Shown here: piece by piece, positions 25,325-32,866 of the stretch
How the letters are laid out: each line of letters begins with the position of its first letter
Position numbering within the stretch: position 1 is the first letter of the stretch
Origin: an uncultured Sutterella sp.
Lineage (GTDB): Bacteria; Pseudomonadota; Gammaproteobacteria; Burkholderiales; Burkholderiaceae_F
DNA length: 64,000 nucleotides
Reading direction: 5' to 3'
NCBI GenBank assembly: GCA_900754475.1
Contig: CAAECY010000078.1
Span: 5,900-69,899 of the forward strand
Translations under genes and position numbers: made by a program
Notes under the pieces: generated by a model
Databases searched by the model: none
Seen by the model: the letters and a program-made list of their open reading frames with translations, nothing else
Told to the model about the DNA's origin: nothing

Positions 25325-26221
25325 TCAGATCCCCCGATCGTTCGGGTTGGCGAAGAGCTCCTTGGTGTAGGAGTTCATCGGGAAGTTGAGGTTGACGTTC
25401 TTCGGGGGAATGGGACGTTCGAACCAGGTCGTGTAGAGTTCGGCCAACTTCCCGGAGGTGATGAGGTTCGTCACGGTGCGGTCGACGAGCGCCTTGAAGG
25501 CGGGATCGTCCTTGCGGAACATCGGCCCGTAGGGTTCGACCGAGAGCGACTCGTCGAGGATCATGAAGTCCTGCGGGTTGTCGAGGTTGGCGATCTGACC
25601 GGCAAGGAGCACGTCGTCGATCACGAAGGCGTCGGCGCGGTGATTCGCCACGAGCTGCATGGCTTCGGCGAAGTCCTTCGTCATGAGGAAGCGGAAGCGC
25701 AGGCCGTTTTCCTTTTCGTACTTCTTCAGGAGCGCCACCGAGGTCGTGCCGGAGGTGACGGCGATGTTCTTGCCGTTGAGATCCTTGAGCGAGCGGATGT
25801 TGCTCGACTTCGCGACGGCGGCCGTCACCTGGATGCCGAAGTAGTTCGTGCCGAAGGCGGCTTCGCGCTGACGCACGAGCGAATTCGTCGTGGAGCCGCA
25901 TTCGATGTCGACCGTGCCGTTCTGAATGAGGGGAATGCGGTTGGCCGACGTGACCGCCTGGTAGCGGATCTTGAGGTCGGGCATGTTGAGTTCGGCCTTC
26001 ACGGCTTCGCCCACGGCGCGGCAGACTTCGAACGCGTAGCCCGCGGGCTTGCCGTCGGAGAGAAGGTAGGAGAAGGGCACGGAGCTCTCCCGATAGCCGA
26101 TCGTGAGCGTGCCGCTTTCGCTCACCTTCTTGAGCGTACCCGTCAGCTCGGCGGCGCCCGCAAGGGTCGAAGCGGAAAGAAGAGCGGCAAAAGCGATCGT
26201 GGCGATGCGGGAGCGGATCAT
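25325..26221 (-). CDS. gltI: periplasmic glutamate/aspartate-binding protein
   Basis: The substrate-binding protein of the importer. The 298-residue precursor has a signal peptide ending around residue 23 (LAGA-AELTG), then the type II solute-binding fold with TLTIGYRESSVPFSYL, CGSTTNSLVRQREAAF and VTSGTTSVALL motifs characteristic of GltI/AatJ. The start is the ATG at 26221 behind a perfect AGGAGG site; the longer frame to 26320 is not used. It heads the operon and is followed by an internal terminator. Confidence 0.93.
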   Translation of the reverse strand: MIRSRIATIAFAALLSASTLAGAAELTGTLKKVSESGTLTIGYRESSVPFSYLLSDGKPAGYAFEVCRAVGEAVKAELNMPDLKIRYQAVTSANRIPLIQNGTVDIECGSTTNSLVRQREAAFGTNYFGIQVTAAVAKSSNIRSLKDLNGKNIAVTSGTTSVALLKKYEKENGLRFRFLMTKDFAEAMQLVANHRADAFVIDDVLLAGQIANLDNPQDFMILDESLSVEPYGPMFRKDDPAFKALVDRTVTNLITSGKLAELYTTWFERPIPPKNVNLNFPMNSYTKELFANPNDRGI

Positions 26222-26409
26222 GATGACCTCCTGAGTGCGTCTGTCGTAAGTCGTGGGGTTCGAAGCCGTCCGGAGGACGCCCGAGACCCTTGTTGTTATA
26301 AGAAGCAAGACCCGTGCCAAACATCGCGTCGGTCGGGCGGAGGTAAATGCAATTGCTTGAAAAGTAAGGATTTATTGTGGGGTGTGAAGGGTTTTCCCGA
26401 GTGGGAAAC

Positions 26410-26439
26410 GAAAAACGGCGCCCCGAAAACGGGACGCCG
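26410..26439 (-). terminator. terminator downstream of the crotonase-like gene
   Basis: A stem of nine pairs with one mismatch (CGGCGCCCCG / CGGGACGCCG, AAAA loop) is followed on the minus strand by GTTTTT. It is about 80 bases after the stop. Confidence 0.7.
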
Positions 26440-26446
26440 CTCCAAT

Positions 26447-26502
26447 ATGGTGCGCACCATTTGGGTGCGATTGAGTCGCGCGGGGCGCACCGAAACGGTG
26501 CG
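26447..26502. repeat. palindrome and hairpin sharing GGTGCGC
   Basis: The perfect 14-base palindrome ATGGTGCGCACCAT (26447-26460) is followed by GGTGCGA and then by a stem GCGCACCG-AAA-CGGTGCGC (near 26485-26502). The same heptamer family occurs four times in 56 bases. The unit could be a protein-binding site, mRNA hairpin or repetitive extragenic element. Confidence 0.55.
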
Positions 26503-26518
26503 CTCTTTCCGGCGAAAA

Positions 26519-27301
26519 TCAGGCTTCGCCCGAGCCGTCCGACCCTTCGGGGCGGAAGACGGGCTTGCGGCCTTCCGTGAAGGCCTTGAGCGCTTCGGCG
26601 GCTTCGGCCGAGCGAACGCGTCGCGCGTAGGTTTCCTCTTCTTCGTCGGCGAGCGCTTCGATCTGACGGTCGCGCACGCTGCGCATGAGGCGCTTCGTTT
26701 CGGCGACCGCTTCGGGCGGGAGGACGGCCAGGCGCGCCGCCTTGGCGGCCACGGTCTGAGCGAGTTCGTCGTCGTCGATTACGGCGGTCACGAGACGCAT
26801 GGCGGCCGCTTCGTCGGCGGTGACGGGTTCCGAAAGCAGGAGCTTTTCGGCGGCCTTCGGGTAACCCGCGGCGGCCGTCATCACGTGTGCGACGCCGAAG
26901 CGGGGCGTGCGCGCGAGCGCCACGGCCGGAATGCTGAAGAGGGCCTTCGTGCCCGCGTAGACGAGGTCGCAGTAAAGGAGCATCGCGAACGCTTCGCCGA
27001 CGGCCGGACCCGCCACCAGGGCGACGACGGGCTTCGGAAAGCGGCGCAGCACCGTAAAGAAGTCGCTCATTTCCCGATCGATGCGATCCGGGGTTTTGAG
27101 GCTCTCCTCAAGGTCGGCACCCGCCGAGAACACGGCTCCTTCGCCTTCGATCAGAACGACGCGAACGCCGGGGTCCGCTTCGGCGCTCCGAAGCGACTCG
27201 GAGAGCGAGGCGAACATGTCGGAGGTGATCGTGTTGCGGCGTTCGGGGCGGCGGATCGTCAGACGGAGAACGCCGAATTCGAGCTTGGAAACAATGGACA
27301 T
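26519..27301 (-). CDS. crotonase-superfamily protein (enoyl-CoA hydratase/isomerase-like), catalytically divergent
   Basis: A 260-residue protein with the crotonase fold: an N-terminal LTIRRPERRNTI strand, the oxyanion-hole segment FSAGADLEE (about 58-66) and the helix VAGPAVGEAFAMLLYCDLVYAG. In true enoyl-CoA hydratases two glutamates catalyse water addition; at both places this protein has alanine (GEAFAML instead of GGGCELA; FSIPAVAL instead of F-x-x-PE). It is therefore unlikely to be a hydratase. An isomerase or another CoA-ester reaction, or loss of activity, is possible. It is followed by a terminator and preceded by the Pat-like gene on the same strand. Confidence 0.85.
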   Translation of the reverse strand: MSIVSKLEFGVLRLTIRRPERRNTITSDMFASLSESLRSAEADPGVRVVLIEGEGAVFSAGADLEESLKTPDRIDREMSDFFTVLRRFPKPVVALVAGPAVGEAFAMLLYCDLVYAGTKALFSIPAVALARTPRFGVAHVMTAAAGYPKAAEKLLLSEPVTADEAAAMRLVTAVIDDDELAQTVAAKAARLAVLPPEAVAETKRLMRSVRDRQIEALADEEEETYARRVRSAEAAEALKAFTEGRKPVFRPEGSDGSGEA

Positions 27302-27343
27302 GACTTCGCAAATTCCTGAGGAAAAAGGGACGACGTCATCTTA

Positions 27344-29824
27344 TCAGGCGTGCGGGCCGACCGACTTCACCCAGGTCACGGTGTCTTCGCCCGCGCTCGT
27401 TTGCGGTGCGTAGCCGAGCGCGCGCATGAGGCCGTCCATGGCGTCGTTGCCGCGCAGCACGTACCCCGTGAGGGTCGAAAGTCCTGCGCGGGCGGCGCGC
27501 GCTTCGAGTTCGCCCATGACGAGGCGCGCAAGGCCGCGACGTTGATCGCGGTCGTGCACGACGACGCCGAATTCGGCGTCCCCGGGCGTTTTCGTGCGTC
27601 CCCAGCGGCCCACGGCGGCGATGCGTCGCGTGTTCTCGTCCTTGCGGTCGACCGCCTCGACGAGGACGGCCGTTTCGCGCTCGTAGTCGAGCCGGCACAA
27701 AGCGGCGACGCGCTCGTCGGAAAGGCGGGCCGAATTGTGAAAGCGAAGGAAAAAGCTTTGGTCGGAAAGGCTCGCGACGAAGTCCTTCAGCGCGGGGAAA
27801 TCGTTTTCGACGAGCGTTCGCAGGCGATACGTTTCCTCGGGCGTTCCGCCCGCGAGCGTCTCGTACTCGACCGGAGGCGGACACACGGTGAGGTGCGGGC
27901 CGCCCGGGGCGGCCGCGAGATCGGTCGTGGAAATGCGCGCGGAGCGACAGAAATACGCTTCGGGTTCGTCCCCCGCCGCATGTTCGAGCACGATTTCGAC
28001 GAGGGCGGGAATGCGCTCGCCGAGTTCGGCGAGGCGAGCAAGCGAAAGGGCCGCGCCGAGAGCCTCCGCGTCGGAAAGGAGACGGCCGACGCGGATCGCG
28101 CGCACGCACCGGAGCGCTTCGTCGAGCGAGAGGGGCGGAAGCGCCGCGATTTCGTCCGTGCAGACCGCACCGAATTCGCCGCCGAGACTCGCGCGCACGT
28201 AAGCCCCGAGGACGTCGTCGCGGTTGAGTTCGAGTCTGAGGATCGGTCGATCGGGCTCGGGCCGCTCGTGCGTTGCGAGGAGATTCGCGTGCTCGCACAA
28301 GTGCTGCGTCTCTTCGCTCGTGAGGGCGATGCGCTCTTCGTCGACGGGCGCTTGGAGGACCGAACGGACGCGCGCGAGCGCCTCCTCGGCAAGACGGGGC
28401 GTCTGAAGCACGGGGACGCGTCGTTTGTCGTGCTTGAGTCGGGCTTCGCGAAAGAGGGCCGCCATGGCGCCCACGGCCGCCGTCGGCGAACGAACGGCGG
28501 CGATGCGCGCTTCGGGGGCGTGCGCGAGCTGAACCCGCACGGCGTGCGAAATCCGTTCGCTCGCCCACGAGAGGATGACGGGTTTCGTGGTCGTGCGCGC
28601 CGTTTGGGCGAGGAGCCGGAACGTGGGATCGACGGGCGTCGAGGGGCCCGGAGCAACGGTGACGAGCGCCCCTTCGACGGACGGGTCTTTCAGCACGATG
28701 TCGAGCGTTTTGCTCAGGCGCTCGGCGCTTGCGGCCGCGCCGACCACCACGGGATTGACGGGCAGCTGCGGACTCGGGAACGTGCGCTGCAACTCGTGAA
28801 TCGTCGAATTCGCAAGGCCGCTCAAGTGCATGCCGTGGCGTTCCGCGGCTTCGGCCGCCATCAGCGCGAAGCCCGTGCCGTTCGAGAGCACCGCAACGCG
28901 CGAGCCCCCTTCGGCGTCGCCCCGAAGAAAGGGTACGGGGCACGACGCGAGCGCCGCGACGGCGCTTGCAAACCGCCGGAAGTCCGATACGCACTGCGCG
29001 CCCGCGCGTCGCACGAGCGCGTCGAAAACGATCCCGCGTCCGGCGTGCGTGCCGAAACGGTGACAGGAGAGACGGTCGGCGGAAAAGCCCGCGTTCGAGC
29101 CCGAACGCAGAATGACGACGGGTTTGCGGGTGGCGGCGTAGGAAAGCGCGCTGTAAAAGGCTCTCGGGCGGCGCAGACCTTCGATTTGCACCGCGAGAAC
29201 GCGCGTCCGTGCGTCGTCGGCGAAGTGCTCGATCCAGTCCGAAATCGAAAGGTCGATGTCGGCCCCCGTATTGACGACGCCCGAAAAGCCCGTGCGCACG
29301 TCCGCGAGGTCGTCGAGGAGCGCCGTGGCGATGAGGGCCGACTGGGTGACGAGCGCGATCCCGCCCGTACGGGGCGTGTCGGGCCAGTAACTCGCATTGA
29401 GGCCCGCGGGCGGGCACATGAGGCCGATCGAATCGGGGCCGATCACGCGCAGTCCCGTGCGACGGACGATCTCGCGGATGCGGTGCGAGAGGTCGCCCTC
29501 GACGAAGAGGTGCTCCTCTTCGGGGGCGACGACGACGGCGAGCGTTCCCTTGCGCGCGAGCGCTTCGAGGGTGTCGGCGATGAGGTCGGAGCGCAGCGTG
29601 ACGACGGCGAGGTCGGGCGCTCCCGGGAGTTCGTCGACGCGCGCGTAGCAGAGGTCGTTCCCGATGTAGCGGTACTTCGGGTTGACGGGCCAGACGGCGC
29701 GGCCGTTGCGGCTCTTCGAGATCGACTGCCAGACGAAAAATCCCCGGCTCTCCGGGCGGTCGCTCGCTCCAACGACGGCGATCGAGCGGGGATTCAGGAG
29801 TCGCTGAAGGGAAAACTTTTCCAT
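27344..29824 (-). CDS. Pat-like protein: CoA-binding/acyl-CoA synthetase-like domains plus GNAT acetyltransferase
   Basis: An 826-residue protein resembling the protein lysine acetyltransferase Pat/YfiQ. It has an N-terminal CoA-binding Rossmann domain (RSIAVVGASDRPESRG, about 13-28), a succinyl-CoA-ligase-like domain (about 150-430), a shortened and poorly conserved ATP-grasp-like region (about 460-640) and a C-terminal GNAT domain (about 650-820) with the acetyl-CoA loop DQRRGLARLVMGELEARA. Pat enzymes acetylate acetyl-CoA synthetase and other proteins. I chose the ATG at 29824, where the family N-terminus MEKFSLQRLLNPRSIAVVGAS-like begins; the frame stays open 90 codons further. It ends 42 bases before the crotonase-like gene and diverges from mtnA. 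Confidence 0.85.
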   Translation of the reverse strand: MEKFSLQRLLNPRSIAVVGASDRPESRGFFVWQSISKSRNGRAVWPVNPKYRYIGNDLCYARVDELPGAPDLAVVTLRSDLIADTLEALARKGTLAVVVAPEEEHLFVEGDLSHRIREIVRRTGLRVIGPDSIGLMCPPAGLNASYWPDTPRTGGIALVTQSALIATALLDDLADVRTGFSGVVNTGADIDLSISDWIEHFADDARTRVLAVQIEGLRRPRAFYSALSYAATRKPVVILRSGSNAGFSADRLSCHRFGTHAGRGIVFDALVRRAGAQCVSDFRRFASAVAALASCPVPFLRGDAEGGSRVAVLSNGTGFALMAAEAAERHGMHLSGLANSTIHELQRTFPSPQLPVNPVVVGAAASAERLSKTLDIVLKDPSVEGALVTVAPGPSTPVDPTFRLLAQTARTTTKPVILSWASERISHAVRVQLAHAPEARIAAVRSPTAAVGAMAALFREARLKHDKRRVPVLQTPRLAEEALARVRSVLQAPVDEERIALTSEETQHLCEHANLLATHERPEPDRPILRLELNRDDVLGAYVRASLGGEFGAVCTDEIAALPPLSLDEALRCVRAIRVGRLLSDAEALGAALSLARLAELGERIPALVEIVLEHAAGDEPEAYFCRSARISTTDLAAAPGGPHLTVCPPPVEYETLAGGTPEETYRLRTLVENDFPALKDFVASLSDQSFFLRFHNSARLSDERVAALCRLDYERETAVLVEAVDRKDENTRRIAAVGRWGRTKTPGDAEFGVVVHDRDQRRGLARLVMGELEARAARAGLSTLTGYVLRGNDAMDGLMRALGYAPQTSAGEDTVTWVKSVGPHA

Positions 29825-30062
29825 GGCGCGGGGTGAAAAAGAGCGCGTGAGGGCAAAGGTAAAAGGGTGCTTACAAGCATAACGAAGTTCGGCCGCTTCG
29901 GCGGGCGGGTCGGGGTTCCACGACGAGGCACGTCCGACGCCCCCTGCTACACTTGAAAGACACGCCGATGCGGGCGGATTTTTGCGCGAAATCGGCGCGG
30001 TGCCCCAAGGTGTTCCGCGCCCGCGCGCCCGCACGTTCTTTCTCCCATCAAGGATTTTCCCA
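29825..30062. promoter_or_regulatory. divergent promoter region, Pat-like gene / mtnA
   Basis: The 238 bases hold a TACACT hexamer at 29948-29953 that would suit an mtnA promoter with a leader of about 105 bases, but no good -35. The leader is GC-rich (CGCGCCCGCGCGCCCGC). I see no known riboswitch; an SAM or similar element cannot be excluded by eye. Confidence 0.35.
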
Positions 30063-31163
30063 ATGAAAGTCAATGGCATTCCCACCCGCAGCATTCGATC
30101 GCTCGACGGCGGTACGGCGGTCGAGATCGTCGATCAGACTTCGCTTCCCTATCACTACGAAACGCGCGTGCTCAACGACTGGCGCGATTGCGTGGAAGCC
30201 ATTGCCAACATGCGCGTACGCGGCGCGCCCCTGATCGGCATCACCGGGGCGTGGGGCGTCGTGCTCGCCGCGAAGGAAGACCCGGAAAACGCCGCTTTGC
30301 TTGCGGCGGCCGACGCCATTGCCAACGCGCGCCCGACGGCCGTGAATCTCTCGTGGGCCGTGCACCGCATGATGGGCGCGCTCCTGCCGCGCGAACCTTC
30401 GCTGCGCTTCGAAGCGGCGGTGAAGCTTGCCGAAGCGATGACGCAGGAAGACGTGCTCACGTGCCGCGCGATCGGCGAGGCGGGCGCTCCGCTCATCGCG
30501 GACCTCTACCAGAAGCTTCGCCGCCCCGTGAACATCCTCACGCACTGCAACGCGGGGTGGCTCGCCACCGTCGACTACGGTACGGCGCTCGCGCCGATTT
30601 ACGCGGCGTTCGAGCGCGGAACGCCCCTGCACGTTTGGGTCGACGAGACCCGTCCGCGCAATCAGGGGCTCCTGACCGCGTGGGAGCTCGCCCAACACGG
30701 CGTGCCGCACACGATCATCGCGGACAACGCGGGCGGGCAGCTCATGCAGCAGGGCGACGTCGACCTCGTGATCGTCGGCGCCGACCGCATCACGCGCCGC
30801 GGCGACGTGGCCAACAAGATCGGCACGTACCTCAAGGCGCTCGCCGCGCACGACAACGACGTGCCCTTCTACGTGGCGGCCCCCTCGTCCACGATCGACT
30901 GGAAGCTGACCGACGGCAAGCGCCAGATTCCGATCGAAAACCGGGCGTCGTCCGAACTTCTCTCCGTGCGCGGCATCGATTCGACGGGGCGCATCGCCGC
31001 CGTGCAGATCGCGCCCGTCGAAGAGGCCGTCGCGAACCCCGCTTTCGATGTGACGCACAACCGCTTCGTCACCGGTCTCATCACCGAGCGCGGCGTGGTG
31101 GCGCCCACCGATCTGACGTCGGTCTTTTCCGACAAGCTCCTTCCCGAAGGAGGTGCGTCGTGA
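30063..31163 (+). CDS. mtnA: S-methyl-5-thioribose-1-phosphate isomerase
   Basis: MtnA converts 5-methylthioribose 1-phosphate (or 5-deoxyribose 1-phosphate) into the ribulose 1-phosphate. The 366-residue product has the RGAPLIGITGAWG motif (53-65), the catalytic cysteine C162 in ILTHCNAGWLATVDYG and aspartate D241 in GADRITRRGDVANKIGTY, equivalent to C160 and D240 of Bacillus subtilis MtnA. It starts at ATG 30063 behind AAGG; the frame extends 27 codons upstream without family similarity. The next gene overlaps it and encodes a FucA-like aldolase rather than an MtnB dehydratase. Confidence 0.95.
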   Translation: MKVNGIPTRSIRSLDGGTAVEIVDQTSLPYHYETRVLNDWRDCVEAIANMRVRGAPLIGITGAWGVVLAAKEDPENAALLAAADAIANARPTAVNLSWAVHRMMGALLPREPSLRFEAAVKLAEAMTQEDVLTCRAIGEAGAPLIADLYQKLRRPVNILTHCNAGWLATVDYGTALAPIYAAFERGTPLHVWVDETRPRNQGLLTAWELAQHGVPHTIIADNAGGQLMQQGDVDLVIVGADRITRRGDVANKIGTYLKALAAHDNDVPFYVAAPSSTIDWKLTDGKRQIPIENRASSELLSVRGIDSTGRIAAVQIAPVEEAVANPAFDVTHNRFVTGLITERGVVAPTDLTSVFSDKLLPEGGAS

Positions 31164-31861
31164 CGACCGTGTCGATCCCCGAGGACGACGTTGCGATCCG
31201 CCGGGCGGTGATTGAAACCGCGCGGGCCATGAACCGGCTCGGCATCAACGTCAACAAGTCCGGCAACGTTTCCGCGCGCGTGGTGTCCGAAGGGGAATGC
31301 GGGATGCTCGTGACGCCGACCGGAGTTCCCTACGACGAGCTCGTCCCCGAAGACCTCGTTTTCGTTCCCTTCGGCGACGAGCCGAGCCTCAAGCGCGCCC
31401 GAGGGCGCCGCGCGCCTTCGAGCGAATGGGAAATGCACGAGCGCATCTACGCCGTGCGTCCCGATGCGGGGGCCGTGGTGCACACGCACTCGTGTTTTGC
31501 GACGGCGCTCGCGTGCCAGAACCTCCCGATACCGGCTTTTCACTACATGGTGGCCGCAGCGGGGGGCACCTCCGTCGACGTCGTCCCGTACGCCACTTTC
31601 GGCACGCCCGAATTGGCTCGGGCTGCGGCCGAGGGCGTGCGCGAAAAGGACGCCGCGCTCCTCGAACACCACGGCGTGATCGCACTCGGAAGCACGCTGG
31701 AGCGGGCGCTGCGACTCGCCCACGAAGTCGAAAACCTCGCCCGCCAGTACGTGACGGTGCGCCAGCTCGGCGAACCCCGCCTGATCGACGACGAGGAAAT
31801 GCGGCGCATCGTCGCCAAATTCCGCACTTACGGGCAACCGCAGGCTCCGAAGGAGGCATGA
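31160..31861 (+). CDS. class II (FucA-like) aldolase, probable methylthioribulose/5-deoxyribulose-1-phosphate aldolase
   Basis: A 233-residue zinc aldolase. E89 in PSSEW, and H108, H110 (VVHTHS) and H171 (EHHG) correspond to E73, H92, H94 and H155 of E. coli L-fuculose-1-phosphate aldolase with a constant offset of 16, and long stretches such as FHYMVAAAGG and PYATFGT are shared. Next to mtnA, such an enzyme would cleave 5-(methylthio)ribulose 1-phosphate or 5-deoxyribulose 1-phosphate into dihydroxyacetone phosphate and an aldehyde (the DHAP shunt). MtnB dehydratase is the alternative but the FucA-type motifs argue against it. The GTG start at 31160 overlaps the mtnA stop (GTGA) and has a perfect AAGGAGG site. 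Confidence 0.88.
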   Translation: MTTVSIPEDDVAIRRAVIETARAMNRLGINVNKSGNVSARVVSEGECGMLVTPTGVPYDELVPEDLVFVPFGDEPSLKRARGRRAPSSEWEMHERIYAVRPDAGAVVHTHSCFATALACQNLPIPAFHYMVAAAGGTSVDVVPYATFGTPELARAAAEGVREKDAALLEHHGVIALGSTLERALRLAHEVENLARQYVTVRQLGEPRLIDDEEMRRIVAKFRTYGQPQAPKEA

Positions 31862-32109
31862 TGGCCGATATTCCCGCGCCCAAAGCCTGGTACCGCGCGG
31901 ACGGTACCGTCGTATCCTGTACGGAGTCCGTCAAGGTGCTCGCCGAAAATTGGGAAGAGGCGGTCGAACTTTTGCAGGAGCAGTTCGAAGACGCCGTGTT
32001 GCTCGGCGTCGGCAAGGACGCTTTCCGAGCGGCGATGCACGAACTCGTCGACGCGCTCGCGTGCGATTACGAGGAAAAGAAAGCGCCCGTCGAGTCGCTC
32101 AAACGCTGA
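31861..32109 (+). CDS. small conserved-type hypothetical protein
   Basis: An 82-residue acidic protein without signal peptide or membrane helix. It begins ADIPAPKAWYRADGTVVSCTE and is otherwise helical with a central acidic patch (NWEEAVELLQEQFEDA) and one internal cysteine. It shares one base with the aldolase stop (TGATG), and AAGGAGG four bases upstream supports the ATG at 31861 over the ATG at 31858. The tight coupling with mtnA and the aldolase suggests a shared role, but I do not recognise a domain. Confidence 0.75.
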   Translation: MADIPAPKAWYRADGTVVSCTESVKVLAENWEEAVELLQEQFEDAVLLGVGKDAFRAAMHELVDALACDYEEKKAPVESLKR

Positions 32110-32164
32110 ACGAGCGGAAAAAGCGACGAAGAGCGGACGCGCGTTTCGTGTGAGGAGGTTCAGG

Positions 32165-32659
32165 ATGAAGTGGAAAAATTTGGCGGCGGCCGTTGCGGCG
32201 ACCTTGATCGTCGCGGGTTGCGCGCATCCGCAATTGATGGAGCTCTCGATGAGCGAAGGTGCGGTCGAAACCGAACTCGGCGCCCCCGACGCACGCGTTG
32301 CGCTCCCCGAGGGCGGCTCGCGCTGGGTCTACTCCATGCAGCCGATGGCTCAAGAGGTCTGGTGGCTCACGTTCGACGCTTCGGGAAAGCTCGTCACCAA
32401 AGAGAATGTTCTCGATCGGGAGCATTTTGCGCTCATCAAGCCGGGCGTCACCACGCAGAGCGAAGTGTTCGATCTTTTCGGGCCCTGCGCGCAGAAGTAC
32501 GAATTCCATCTGAAAAACGAAACCGCCTGGATGTATCGGTTCCTCGACGAGGGGTTCTTTTACATGGCCTGCTGGGTGCAGTTCGATACGAAGGGAGTCG
32601 TCACGGAAGTGGGTTACACGACCGATCCCTGGCGGGATCGCGACAACTGGTGGCCCTGA
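32165..32659 (+). CDS. predicted lipoprotein, BamE/SmpA-like fold possible
   Basis: A 164-residue precursor with a lipobox VAGC; the acylated cysteine is residue 19. The mature part has the pattern SEGAVETELGAPDARVALPEGGSRWVYS and a second GVTTQSEVFDLFGPC, each resembling the 'G-x-T-x-x-E-V-x-x-x-G-x-P' unit of SmpA/OmlA (BamE-like) lipoproteins. It is therefore probably an envelope protein with a tandem BamE-like fold. The ATG at 32165 is supported by AGGAGG at 32152-32157. It is 55 bases after the small protein gene and is followed by a strong terminator. Confidence 0.8.
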   Translation: MKWKNLAAAVAATLIVAGCAHPQLMELSMSEGAVETELGAPDARVALPEGGSRWVYSMQPMAQEVWWLTFDASGKLVTKENVLDREHFALIKPGVTTQSEVFDLFGPCAQKYEFHLKNETAWMYRFLDEGFFYMACWVQFDTKGVVTEVGYTTDPWRDRDNWWP

Positions 32660-32726
32660 GCGAGTGCGGGCGGTGAGGGGGATTCCAATCGCCCCGACCG
32701 CTATCCCGGGAATTTGTTAACGTAGT

Positions 32727-32756
32727 CGGGCGACGATCGTGTCGCCCGTTTTTTTT
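32727..32756 (+). terminator. intrinsic terminator after the lipoprotein gene
   Basis: An eight-base-pair stem (CGGGCGAC / GTCGCCCG, six-base loop) is followed by eight T. It ends the mtnA operon and isolates the primase gene. Confidence 0.92.
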
Positions 32757-32866
32757 GAGGGGCGAAGTGTCGCGCGGGCCGCTGAGGCGGCCGACGGTTG
32801 TTCGGACTCAGAAAGGAGGCGGCGCGCCCGATGTTTGCAAAGGAAATGCCGGGCGCCCCATGACGC

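Larger units (their letters stand above)
26222..26518. other. intergenic region between crotonase-like gene and gltI
   Basis: The 297 bases hold the gltI promoter region on the right-hand minus-strand side (a TTATAAC-type -10 near 26296-26301 without a convincing -35) and, on the left, three inverted repeats downstream of the crotonase-like gene, listed separately. I see no gene in it. Confidence 0.6.

Noticed and set aside
27350..29836. 828-codon plus-strand frame opposite the Pat-like gene
   Set aside because: Mirror frame of a real gene; no family motif, low-complexity R/D/E composition.
29954..30062. SAM-type riboswitch before mtnA
   Set aside because: The leader is GC-rich, and I found no K-turn or conserved pseudoknot pattern by eye; a covariance-model search would be needed.
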